NCBI GenBank assembly: GCA_913058145.1 | Contig: CAJXQM010000007.1 | Coordinates: forward strand, 48,841-112,840 | DNA length: 64,000 bases | DNA from: an uncultured Colwellia sp. | Lineage (GTDB): Bacteria; Pseudomonadota; Gammaproteobacteria; Enterobacterales; Alteromonadaceae | Direction: 5' to 3' | Shown: one piece after another, positions 38,578 through 46,101 of the stretch | How positions within the stretch are numbered: position 1 is the stretch's first letter | Layout of the letters: each line of letters opens with the position of its first letter | Made by a program: the position numbers and the translations under genes | The notes under the pieces: generated by a model | What the model was told of the DNA's origin: nothing | What the model saw: only the letters and a program-made list of their open reading frames with translations | The model's database searches: none

Positions 38578-40587
38578 TTAATGATAAAGCGCCTGTTGAT
38601 ACAGTTTACTCCCTACTATGGCATGTGACTCTGCTCGCTTAATGAGTTGTAACTTGTCTTCAGCAGATAAGTTATATTTAGCGATAACCAATGCCTCTTT
38701 GTCAGGTTGAAGAAATACTTTACTATCGCGCGTAATATAAGCAAAGTTTTTATCATATTGCATTAATGCTCGTAACTTTTCATTAGGTATTATTTGCGTT
38801 AAATCATGACCAATCATCGGGTGAGTTCCACTAACACCCGCTAACGATAATAACGTAGGGGCCAGATCAATTTGGCTCGTTAATCGACTGTCTTGTTTTG
38901 CCTTAATATCTTTACCAATAATTACGGCAGGAATATGGAAATGTTCTATCGGCACTAATTCAGCACCAGCAACTCTAGAGTCATGATCGGCAACGATTAA
39001 GAAAATGGTATTATCCCAATAATTTGATTTTTTTGCTTTCTCAAAGAAATTGCCTAATGCGTAGTCAGCATATTTAGCCGCGTTGTTACGCGTGTTTTTC
39101 TCTTTATCATGTAATGTGATTTTACCATCAGGAAAGTCATAAGGAGAATGATTCGAACTTGTAAACACTAAGCTAAAAAATGGTTGTTCTTTATTGGCTA
39201 GCTCGTTAAATTCTTTGTGGGCTTGGTTATATAAATCCTCATCAGAAGCTCCCCAAGAGCCTTCAAATTCAACATGGTTAAATTTAGGATAATCAACAAT
39301 ATCTTCAAAACCATTACCTAAGAAAAAGCTTTTCATATTGTCGAAATGGCTTTCTCCACCATAAATAAATTGTGTGTAATAATTTTGTTTTTTTAGAAAG
39401 TCTGCAATAGTAAAAAAATTCTTTTGAGACTTATCTAATTTTACAACAGAGCGCGAGACGGTAGGTAAAAACCCCGTAGTGATAGCTTCTATACCACGAA
39501 CAGAGCGTGTTCCTGTAGCGTATAAATTAGAGAAATTCCAACCTTGGTTCATTAGTTTATCTAAAGAGGGCGATAAAGGTAAACCACCTAAGCCGCCAAC
39601 ATAACGAGCACCTAAACTTTCTTGCAAAAGTATCACTATATTTTTCGGTTTACCTTGGTAACTTGCTGTATGAAAAGCTTGTGTTGGTATTTCGGCATTT
39701 ACATATTGGTTTGTTGCGAGATTCGATGATTGTTGAACCTGTGTTATGACTTCATCAAAAGGCTTATCACCATAAAAATCAGCACTGCTCATTTCTAGTT
39801 GCATTTGCTTTAACGCAAACAGTGTTGAATAAAGAGAATTTAACGTAAGCTCATTAACTAAATGGTCTGTTGAAAAAGCCATCATAGCAGGATTAATTGG
39901 CCTATGTTGCAATGTACCTCTTGCCCCTAAAGCACACAGAAAAATCAAACTAATGCCTAATAAAGCTAAATATTTTTTGGGTAAATCCGTTTTCGCTTGC
40001 CAAGATGTATCAAATAACTTCATTGAAAGTTTTGTTGTAAAAATCATACTGATAATACAGCTTAAAATCTCAATTTTATAACCGGTAAAAAGCATTGAGA
40101 AGACTTCTTTAGGGTAAATTAAATATTCAATAAATAGGCGGTTTGGTCTTAAATCATATTCTAAAATAAAGGTAGGTGTTATTGCTTCAAAGAATACTAA
40201 TACGGTTACTGAAGTGATTAACCAAGCCTTTAAAAATGATCGTAATATTTGATTACCTGAACTGTTTTTTGAGTTAATAAACAAAGCGATAAAACTAATC
40301 AATAAAGGAATAATGAAAAGATAAGATAATATTGATATATCTATGCGTAAACCATTGAGTAGTATTTGTGGCCATGCGTTTTCATTTAATGTTCGCTCTG
40401 CTTGCCAAACAATGAATATTAGCCGTATAACGGTTAATAACAGCAGTGTAATAGCATAAAAGCTTAAAAGAACACCAACTGGCCCTAGGTTTAATTTTAT
40501 TTTATTAACACGAGTTATTGGTAATTGCTCACCTACATTGTCTATTATATTATTTAGTTCAATGTTTAGGGGGGTTATAGCTCCCAT
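38578..40587 (-). CDS. LTA synthase family phosphotransferase (LtaS/OpgB-like sulfatase fold)
   Basis: 669 residues from the ATG at 40587, which has GGGGAG 8 nt upstream; an ATG 15 nt earlier is also in frame. About five transmembrane helices (within the first 220 residues) precede a sulfatase-like periplasmic domain: ILLQESLGARYVGG with the metal-binding Glu, the nucleophile Thr in ATGTRSVRGIEA, VADHDSRVAGA with Asp-His, and FHIPAVIIG. Such enzymes transfer a phosphoglycerol or similar headgroup from a phospholipid to a glycan or lipid, releasing diacylglycerol. The acceptor in this organism is unknown. It overlaps the dgkA 3' end by 13 nt. Confidence 0.86.
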   Translation of the reverse strand: MGAITPLNIELNNIIDNVGEQLPITRVNKIKLNLGPVGVLLSFYAITLLLLTVIRLIFIVWQAERTLNENAWPQILLNGLRIDISILSYLFIIPLLISFIALFINSKNSSGNQILRSFLKAWLITSVTVLVFFEAITPTFILEYDLRPNRLFIEYLIYPKEVFSMLFTGYKIEILSCIISMIFTTKLSMKLFDTSWQAKTDLPKKYLALLGISLIFLCALGARGTLQHRPINPAMMAFSTDHLVNELTLNSLYSTLFALKQMQLEMSSADFYGDKPFDEVITQVQQSSNLATNQYVNAEIPTQAFHTASYQGKPKNIVILLQESLGARYVGGLGGLPLSPSLDKLMNQGWNFSNLYATGTRSVRGIEAITTGFLPTVSRSVVKLDKSQKNFFTIADFLKKQNYYTQFIYGGESHFDNMKSFFLGNGFEDIVDYPKFNHVEFEGSWGASDEDLYNQAHKEFNELANKEQPFFSLVFTSSNHSPYDFPDGKITLHDKEKNTRNNAAKYADYALGNFFEKAKKSNYWDNTIFLIVADHDSRVAGAELVPIEHFHIPAVIIGKDIKAKQDSRLTSQIDLAPTLLSLAGVSGTHPMIGHDLTQIIPNEKLRALMQYDKNFAYITRDSKVFLQPDKEALVIAKYNLSAEDKLQLIKRAESHAIVGSKLYQQALYH

Positions 40588-40940
40588 AAAACGACTCCCC
40601 ATGTGGCAACCGCTATTGCTAAACTAATGAATACAGCCAATGAACCTAAGTCTTTTGCCAAACCAGAGAGAGAATGATGTTCTAGTCCAATACGGTCAAT
40701 AGTGGCCTCTATTGCCGTGTTAATTACTTCAACCAACAAAACAAAAAGAAGAGAAACAATAAGCAGTAAATGTGTTGTTAAGCTGATATTTAAAAAACAG
40801 CTATAAATTGATAATAATAAAATAATAATAAATTCTTGCTGGAAAGCAGCTTCATTTTTTACAAGCCATTTAAAACCTTTTACTGAATTCATAAACGCTA
40901 AGTAAATACGTTTAAAGCCTGTGTGTTTTTGTATTGTCAT
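40575..40940 (-). CDS. dgkA: Diacylglycerol kinase
   Basis: Small integral-membrane kinase that turns diacylglycerol back into phosphatidic acid. 121 residues, three transmembrane helices, with the family core EAAFQQEFII, then VEVINTAIEATIDRIGLEHHSLSGLAKDLGSLAVF, in which the catalytic Glu, Asn and Asp are conserved. First gene of the dgkA, LtaS-like, eptA group, whose other two products both generate diacylglycerol in the inner membrane. A PmrA/BasR-like box lies 52 nt upstream. Confidence 0.94.
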   Translation of the reverse strand: MTIQKHTGFKRIYLAFMNSVKGFKWLVKNEAAFQQEFIIILLLSIYSCFLNISLTTHLLLIVSLLFVLLVEVINTAIEATIDRIGLEHHSLSGLAKDLGSLAVFISLAIAVATWGVVLWEL

Positions 40941-40991
40941 TAATAACTCAGGTAGTGAAATAATACTTCATCGCTAAATTATCAAGTGAAA

Positions 40992-41008
40992 CTTAAGGAT
41001 ATCTGAAG
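40992..41008 (-). promoter_or_regulatory. PmrA/BasR-like box upstream of dgkA
   Basis: CTTAAG-N5-CTGAAG on the + strand (CTTCAG-N5-CTTAAG toward dgkA) matches the PmrA box YTTAAK-N5-YTTAAK at 11 of 12 positions with the correct 5-base spacing. It is 52 nt upstream of dgkA, whose operon includes eptA, a classic PmrA target. Another single CTTAAG is at 41062-41067. Binding is inferred. Confidence 0.45.
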
Positions 41009-41211
41009 GTGAAAGTTTATATGATGAAGATGGCTGACCTTGTCAATAAAATTCAAACAATCTTAAGTTTGACCTGATAAAAATCAAAGAAAAATTAAAG
41101 AAAAATTAGTATTGATATTTTACTTGTTGAATTGCGCAGTGAACTTAAAATAGAGAGGCACTACTTGTTCACGAAAGTACAATGTCTCGCCATATTAAGG
41201 ACTTTGTTGAG

Positions 41212-41415
41212 GAGTAGAAACTTACCCCTAAAAATGGCGGCTCGTTTAGTAATCTAAATAATGACCAAACCAAACAACTCATTGAACATTTAAGTGATTT
41301 TACTTATTTTCATACACATCAAATTTGTAGCTATATCCAAAGCACTTTTGACGTTAAATATTCAGTATCAGGGTTTAATGAATGGCTTCACCATAATGGT
41401 TTTAGCTATAAATAG
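41212..41415 (+). pseudogene. IS630-family transposase remnant (N-terminal helix-turn-helix part)
   Basis: One frame reads ELTPKNGGSFSNL, then QTKQLIEHLSDFTYFHTHQI and VSGFNEWLHHNGFSYK, which is the winged helix-turn-helix segment found near the N-terminus of IS630-type transposases. It is preceded by an in-frame stop (41209-41211), followed by a TAG where the family has Lys (FSYK-stop-PK), and the whole catalytic DDE domain is missing. No terminal inverted repeats were recognised. This is a dead fragment. Confidence 0.65.
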
Positions 41416-41454
41416 CCAAAAATCTTATCCTGCAACTTCAATGGTAATGGGTAT

Positions 41455-41530
41455 TATATACCCGTTCCACTTGAATATGCGGGTTTCAGCTGGGATTAGA
41501 AACGGATTTAGGCAAGGCATTGATTGGATA
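41455..41530 (+). repeat. Intergenic repeat, copy 2
   Basis: About 70 bases beginning TATATACCCGTTCCACTTGA and continuing through GGGTTTCAGCTGGGATTAGA to GATTTAGGCAAGGCATTGAT. It matches the right end of copy 1 (36569-36638, opposite strand) at most positions. It directly follows the transposase remnant. Confidence 0.65.
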
Positions 41531-41603
41531 GTTTGTTACAGGGACTTTTTATTAGAAGATTATTTTGTTAAAAGGTAGTAAAACTTAACAAATAAAGCGT
41601 GAT

Positions 41604-42782
41604 TTACGCTTTAAAGTCACTGTCAGCAAATGCTTGCAATGTTTGCCCAAATAACTCGTTACGCCAACCTGTTAAAATATCAACATTAGCAAAGTTAGAC
41701 ATCGGTGCTTTATGCGATGATTCTGGGGCTAAAGCCCTCACATCATTGACGTTAAAGTGCCAAGTTAGAAATTGATTTATCTGCTTCTTAGAGGCAAAGT
41801 TTTCTATCGTCATGCCATTTTTTTCTGCGATAGCAACTATAAAAGCTTTCACCGTTTTGAATATTTGCTTGTAACCAGGGTACTCATCTAATCGCATGAT
41901 TTTTGCAGGGTAATCACTCTCGCTAGTTTGTGAGGCTAACTTGACTATCGATAGCATCGATTTACCTTTATGGCGAATATCGAGTAATTCAGCACCGTTA
42001 AGTTGATTCATTGCATCAATAGTTTGTGGATTATACTGGGCTATTGCCATGAGAGTATGATCTTTGGCAACAAAACCGATAGGTAAATCACGTTTTTTAG
42101 CTTGTTGAAAGCGCCAACGCGCCAAGTGTTGCAAGGTATTAAGCTGTTGAGAATTCAATCGACAAGCCAATTTCATTTGGCTATACAGGTTATCTTCGTC
42201 AATAGGTGTAAACTTTTTATCTATTAATAATTGCGTTTCTTGCTTAGCATAATCCAATCGACCCACTTGTTCTATTTCACTCATAAATTTGGGGTAAAGT
42301 TGAAATAAATAATCAACATCAGCACTGGCATAATCAAGCTGTCTTTGAGTTAAAGGTCTTTTCATCCAATCAGTACGCGATTCTGACTTATCAAGTGCAA
42401 TACCAGTAAAATGCTCTACCATAGCCGCATATCCCATGGATAACCCATGACCAAGAAACGACATAATGATTTGACTATCAATTAAGTTAACGGGTTTACA
42501 ATTGGCACTGGTTAAAAACACTTCTAAATCTTCAGAACACGCATGCAGTACTTTAACAATTTTTTCATTTGTCAGCAGTTGCCAAAAGGGTGATAAATCA
42601 TTAATCGCAACAGGATCAATCAACGCTAACTGCTTACCATCAAAAACTTGCAACAAGCCCAACTTGGGATATAACGTGCGAGTGCGAACAAACTCAGTAT
42701 CTATAGCGAGTATTTCCGCGTTGTTATATTGCTGACATAATTTTTGTAAACTGATTTCATCTTCAATTAATTGATACTGCAT
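41604..42782 (-). CDS. rnd: Ribonuclease D
   Basis: 3'-5' exoribonuclease trimming tRNA and other stable RNA. 392 residues: a DEDD exonuclease domain with IDTEFVRTRTLYPKLGLLQ (Asp, Glu), VLHACSEDLEVF and DYASADVDYLFQLYP (Asp, Tyr), then two HRDC-type helical regions. Length close to E. coli RNase D (375). It is 12 nt downstream of rluB and ends the - strand operon rnm, yciO, rluB, rnd. Confidence 0.95.
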   Translation of the reverse strand: MQYQLIEDEISLQKLCQQYNNAEILAIDTEFVRTRTLYPKLGLLQVFDGKQLALIDPVAINDLSPFWQLLTNEKIVKVLHACSEDLEVFLTSANCKPVNLIDSQIIMSFLGHGLSMGYAAMVEHFTGIALDKSESRTDWMKRPLTQRQLDYASADVDYLFQLYPKFMSEIEQVGRLDYAKQETQLLIDKKFTPIDEDNLYSQMKLACRLNSQQLNTLQHLARWRFQQAKKRDLPIGFVAKDHTLMAIAQYNPQTIDAMNQLNGAELLDIRHKGKSMLSIVKLASQTSESDYPAKIMRLDEYPGYKQIFKTVKAFIVAIAEKNGMTIENFASKKQINQFLTWHFNVNDVRALAPESSHKAPMSNFANVDILTGWRNELFGQTLQAFADSDFKA

Positions 42783-42794
42783 AATGATTATTAT

Positions 42795-43877
42795 TTACTT
42801 CCTGCGACGGCGATTAGCCTGCTGATTACGTTGCTGATGTTTTTTAACTGACCGGCGAATACGGCGACTTTTCGCATTATCCATCGCTTTTTCATCAACT
42901 TTAACTTTTGATTGTGTTTCAGAAGTTAAGTCCACTAATTTACGGAAATAGTTAACTTCTTTTAGTCCAAGCTCCGTCCAACCACCCAGCGGTAATTGAC
43001 GCTGCATTTCCATATCACCATAACGTACACGAATTAATCGACTCACTTGTACGTCTTGACTCTCCCATAAACGACGTACCTCACGATTACGCCCTTCAGA
43101 TAACACGACATGGAACCAATGATTACGACCTTCTCCGCCGCGATAAGTTATTTTTTGAAAACGTGCCATACCATCTTCTAATTTAACACCCGCTCGAAGT
43201 GTTTGTAGCATGGCTTCATTAATTTCACCAAACACGCGTACGGCATATTCACGCTCTACTTTTTGTGATGGATGCATTAAACGGTTAGCTAGCTCACCAT
43301 CAGTGGTGAACAACAACATGCCCGACGTATTAATATCTAAACGACCAACAGCAACCCAACGGCCTGACTCAAGCGGTGGTAAACGATCAAAAACGGTTAT
43401 TCTACCTTCAGGATCTTTGCGCGTACACATTTCCCCTTCAGGCTTGTTGTACATCAATATTCGACAAAGATCATCTTCTTGAGCGGTCAACTTAACTTGA
43501 TGACCATCAATACGTATCTGTTCAGTGCCATCAACTCGATCACCTAAGTAAGCATTGTTGCCGTCAACACTAACTCGCCCTGCACTTATCATTGCTTCTA
43601 TTTCACGACGAGAACCTTTACCGGCACGCGCAAGTACTTTTTGCAGTTTTTCAGAATCTTTCACCGTTGCTTTTTGAAAATCAACCTTGACTGGCTTTTC
43701 AACAATTTTGTTTCCTTTACCTGCCCCTTTTTTTGGCTCGACCTTTGCGCCTTTAACAGCGCCTTTTTTAACGACAGATTTTTTACCTGTCCCACGACTA
43801 CCATATTTACTATCTGTGGAAGCCTGTTTATCTTTAGGTGATTTTTTATCTTTAGGTGTTCTTTTGTCTTGTGACAT
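42795..43877 (-). CDS. rluB: 23S rRNA pseudouridine(2605) synthase RluB
   Basis: RsuA/RluB/E/F family enzyme. 360 residues: a Lys/Gly-rich N-terminal extension (1-75), an S4 RNA-binding domain ([22 protein letters not shown]), and the synthase domain with the catalytic Asp in [20 protein letters not shown] and [14 protein letters not shown]. The C-terminus is again strongly basic ([16 protein letters not shown]). The two basic extensions are common in RluB of this lineage and probably bind rRNA. Position next to yciO and the trp operon matches the E. coli gene order. Confidence 0.93.
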   Translation of the reverse strand: MSQDKRTPKDKKSPKDKQASTDSKYGSRGTGKKSVVKKGAVKGAKVEPKKGAGKGNKIVEKPVKVDFQKATVKDSEKLQKVLARAGKGSRREIEAMISAGRVSVDGNNAYLGDRVDGTEQIRIDGHQVKLTAQEDDLCRILMYNKPEGEMCTRKDPEGRITVFDRLPPLESGRWVAVGRLDINTSGMLLFTTDGELANRLMHPSQKVEREYAVRVFGEINEAMLQTLRAGVKLEDGMARFQKITYRGGEGRNHWFHVVLSEGRNREVRRLWESQDVQVSRLIRVRYGDMEMQRQLPLGGWTELGLKEVNYFRKLVDLTSETQSKVKVDEKAMDNAKSRRIRRSVKKHQQRNQQANRRRRK

Positions 43878-43947
43878 TTTTTTTACTCTGTTACGTCAGT
43901 AGCAATTCCCTTGTAACTAACTTCTGACTCATTTATTAGTGACAATA

Positions 43948-44568
43948 CTATTCAAACGGTGAGGGTTCGCCCTCACCCACTCGCAAGATTTCAATTTCAT
44001 CATTAGAAAAATCAACCACTGTGGTGGGATGTTCCCCCAAGTAACCACCATGAATAATTAAATCTACTTGATGCTCTAGTAAGTCACGAATTTGTTCTGG
44101 ATCGTATTCAGCCATTATTTCACCTGGCATGATCAAACTAGTCGACATTATAGGCTCTGCCAGTTCAGCCAACAAGGCTTGGCAAATATTATTATCTGGC
44201 ACACGAATACCAATGGTTTTCTTTTTTGGATTCAATAACCGTTTAGGTACGTCTTTACTACCTTTAAAAATAAAAGTATAAGCACCGGGTGTGTTATTTT
44301 TCAATAGTCGAAAGGCGCTATTATCAACACTCGCATATTCTGAGAGCTGCGATAAATCTTGGCAAACTAAGGTGAAATTATGATTTTTATCTATCTTTCT
44401 AATTTGACAGATACGCTCCAATGCTTTTTTATCCCCTAAGTGACAACCGAGGGCATAACCTGAATCAGTAGGGTAAACAATCACACCACCTTGATTAAGA
44501 ATAGCCACAGCTTGTTGCATCAAACGACCTTGTGGGTTATCTGGGTGTACATAAAAAAACTGGCTCAT
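43948..44568 (-). CDS. yciO: YciO/Sua5/YrdC-family protein
   Basis: 206 residues with the YrdC-like double-stranded RNA/ATP-binding fold: GGVIVYPTDSGYALGCHLGD near the start, ICQIRKIDKNHNFTLVCQDL, PGAYTFIFKG, and KTIGIRVPD. YrdC/TsaC proteins make threonylcarbamoyl-adenylate for the t6A tRNA modification; YciO is a paralogue without firmly settled function. The gene context (rnm upstream, rluB downstream, trp nearby) marks it as YciO rather than TsaC. Spacing to rluB is 70 nt. Confidence 0.88.
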   Translation of the reverse strand: MSQFFYVHPDNPQGRLMQQAVAILNQGGVIVYPTDSGYALGCHLGDKKALERICQIRKIDKNHNFTLVCQDLSQLSEYASVDNSAFRLLKNNTPGAYTFIFKGSKDVPKRLLNPKKKTIGIRVPDNNICQALLAELAEPIMSTSLIMPGEIMAEYDPEQIRDLLEHQVDLIIHGGYLGEHPTTVVDFSNDEIEILRVGEGEPSPFE

Positions 44569-44638
44569 GATATTTTCCTATTTGTAATAGTCATCGGTGT
44601 AAAGTACACACGACAAGTTACGACCCTCAAACTGCGAT

Positions 44639-45544
44639 TTAAGACCATAGTGCCCATACAGGTTTTGCGCGATCGGGTAATATTAAATTTTTACCTAAAT
44701 CTGACCATTTATTAGGATGATGAAAATCAGAGCCTGTTGACGCATGTAAATCATATTCTAAACAGTAGTTTAACATTATTTGTCGTTGTTGGGGATTCAT
44801 TTGAGGCAAAACAATTTCCAAACCATCCCCAAGACTTTCTTTAAAATGCACAATTAAGCGTCTGAGCCACTTTGCTGATAAATCATAGCGAATTGGATGC
44901 GCCATCACGGCACTACCACCCGCCATATGAATCACTTCAACCGCTTGTTCTATAGAACACCAGGTTGGCTTTACATAAGCTTTTTGTATATTACGGCCTT
45001 TTTTTCCTAAATAGAGATCAAATGCTTTTTGCATTGTGCCAACATGACCTTGCTGAAATAATACTTTCGCAAAATGTGCCCTAGTAATTGAACCTTCACC
45101 AGCGCTTTTTTTCGCATCAGCATACGCATCAGGAAAACCACATTTTGCTAGCTTTTCACCAATAGTAATTGCCCGTTGTTCACGTGCTTGCTGTTGATTG
45201 GTAATTAATTGTAATAACTGCTCATTATTTTTATCAAAATTATGACCAACAATATGGATCTCAAAACCTTGCCAAGCCGTCGATATTTCTACACCTGGAA
45301 TTAGCGTTATTGGAACATTTTGTTCATTGATATAGCCCTGTGCTATATCAATCCCTGCTAATGTGTCGTGATCGGTAATCGCTAAAACATCAATTTGATA
45401 ATTAACCGCCCTATCTATCAAGGCTTGCGGCGACAAACTACCGTCTGAGCAATTAGTGTGACTATGCAAATCTATTCGGCCATGAGAGAAGCCGTCTTGT
45501 TTTTCAATTATTAAAGGGAAATCAGTGGTTGACAGCAACGCCAT
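44639..45544 (-). CDS. rnm: PHP-domain 5'-3' exoribonuclease/phosphatase RNase AM (YciV/TrpH)
   Basis: 301 residues. The polymerase-and-histidinol-phosphatase metal motifs are complete: DLHSHTNCSDG near 25, ITDHDTLAG near 57, PGVEIST, the internal HIVGHNF, MAHPIRYD, and TGSDFHHP near the C-terminus. E. coli RNase AM removes 5' nucleotides from 5'-monophosphorylated RNA and 3',5'-bisphosphonucleotides. Divergent from the trp operon, as in E. coli. First gene of its operon. Confidence 0.9.
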   Translation of the reverse strand: MALLSTTDFPLIIEKQDGFSHGRIDLHSHTNCSDGSLSPQALIDRAVNYQIDVLAITDHDTLAGIDIAQGYINEQNVPITLIPGVEISTAWQGFEIHIVGHNFDKNNEQLLQLITNQQQAREQRAITIGEKLAKCGFPDAYADAKKSAGEGSITRAHFAKVLFQQGHVGTMQKAFDLYLGKKGRNIQKAYVKPTWCSIEQAVEVIHMAGGSAVMAHPIRYDLSAKWLRRLIVHFKESLGDGLEIVLPQMNPQQRQIMLNYCLEYDLHASTGSDFHHPNKWSDLGKNLILPDRAKPVWALWS

Positions 45545-45639
45545 AATAAGGTCTTCTATAGGGGCTTTCTTACGAGCAGGCTTTTAGATATAAAAGCGCT
45601 ACAAAATATAACGGTAAGTTTACTTAGAAGAACTAAATA

Positions 45640-45702
45640 ATGATACTAGCAAAACAATTTAATTTAAGTACCCTCATTTGGTGGTGGCATAACTCTACAT
45701 AA
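45640..45702 (+). CDS. trpL: trp operon leader peptide 1 (three tandem Trp codons)
   Basis: A 20-codon reading frame encoding MILAKQFNLSTLIWWWHNST, with TGG-TGG-TGG at 45679-45687. AGAAG lies about 10 nt before the ATG. The stop codon is immediately followed by region 2 of the attenuator (45701-45709), and the rho-independent terminator follows 80 nt later. Ribosome stalling at the three Trp codons would favour antitermination when tryptophanyl-tRNA is scarce. The size, codons and spacing fit a trpL attenuator peptide. Confidence 0.88.
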   Translation: MILAKQFNLSTLIWWWHNST

Positions 45703-45781
45703 CTGGGTTGTGATAATTGCGTGTATCTCGTTAAAGCTGAAAGAAGACATTAAAGCTAAACAGAACAAGAAACAAATTTCA

Positions 45782-45809
45782 AAAACCCGCTAAGTTAAGC
45801 GGGTTTTTT
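45782..45809 (+). terminator. trp attenuator terminator
   Basis: AAAACCCGCT (45782-45791) and AGCGGGTTTT (45798-45807) form a 10-bp stem with a 6-nt loop, followed by a run of six T (45804-45809). It lies between leader peptide 1 and trpE, with no other gene upstream to terminate. Confidence 0.88.
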
Positions 45810-46009
45810 GCGTTAAACGCTTGTAACTATTCACATTCTCACTGTATGACTCTATTTATGTGTCAAAAGTACTCATTGACTAACGTCAACTCTGTGCTTT
45901 TTCCTTTAAATTGAAGCCTACAGTTTAACGTTGAACAGCTACTTGAATAGATAAAGTATTTTAACTTTTATTTATACTTTATATACCATAACAGCAGCTA
46001 GGATTTACA

Positions 46010-46066
46010 ATGAATAAAACAAGAACATGGTTTCTTTGGTGGCTACAGCCAATTTATGCCGGATGA
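46010..46066 (+). CDS. Second Trp-rich leader peptide directly before trpE
   Basis: An 18-codon frame, MNKTRTWFLWWLQPIYAG, with Trp codons at 46028-46030, 46037-46039 and 46040-46042. AGGA lies 6 nt before the ATG. The stop codon is 35 nt before the trpE ATG, and no terminator hairpin fits in between, so classic transcription attenuation is unlikely here. The sequence GGTTTCTT over the first Trp codon (46029-46036) can pair with AAGAA-C-ACC (46093-46101) just before the trpE start, and, alternatively, with AAGAA (46021-46025). This would suit translational control of trpE. The peptide is real only by inference; three Trp in 18 codons beside trpE is unlikely by chance. Confidence 0.6.
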   Translation: MNKTRTWFLWWLQPIYAG

Positions 46067-46101
46067 CAACCCTTTAATTTCACGATTTCAAGAAGAACAC
46101 C

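Larger units (their letters stand above)
40941..41603. other. Intergenic region with a regulatory box, transposase remnant and repeat
   Basis: 663 bases between dgkA and rnd without an intact gene. It contains a PmrA/BasR-like box (40992-41008), an IS630-type transposase fragment (41212-41415) and copy 2 of the intergenic repeat (41455-41530). An open + frame over 41294-41578 crosses these pieces and is not a believable gene. Confidence 0.6.
45545..46101 (+). promoter_or_regulatory. trp operon leader region with tandem leader peptides and attenuator
   Basis: 557 bases between divergent rnm and trpE. From left to right: probable promoter region (A/T-rich, with TATAAA-like sequences near 45585-45610), first leader peptide (45640-45702), an antiterminator-competent segment, a strong terminator (45782-45809), about 200 bases without a clear feature, and a second leader peptide (46010-46066) only 35 nt before trpE. 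AACTGGGTT (45701-45709) can pair with AACCC (45784-45788) and AGTT (45793-45796), which would break the terminator stem, as in classic ribosome-mediated attenuation. I found no TrpR operator match. Confidence 0.75.

Noticed and set aside
41294..41578. 94-codon + strand frame
   Set aside because: It runs through the transposase remnant in another frame and through the intergenic repeat; no protein-like pattern.
45545..45640. TrpR operator in the trp promoter region
   Set aside because: ACTA and ACTAG fragments occur around 45631-45649 but not with the spacing and symmetry of the CTAG-N4-CTAG operator.
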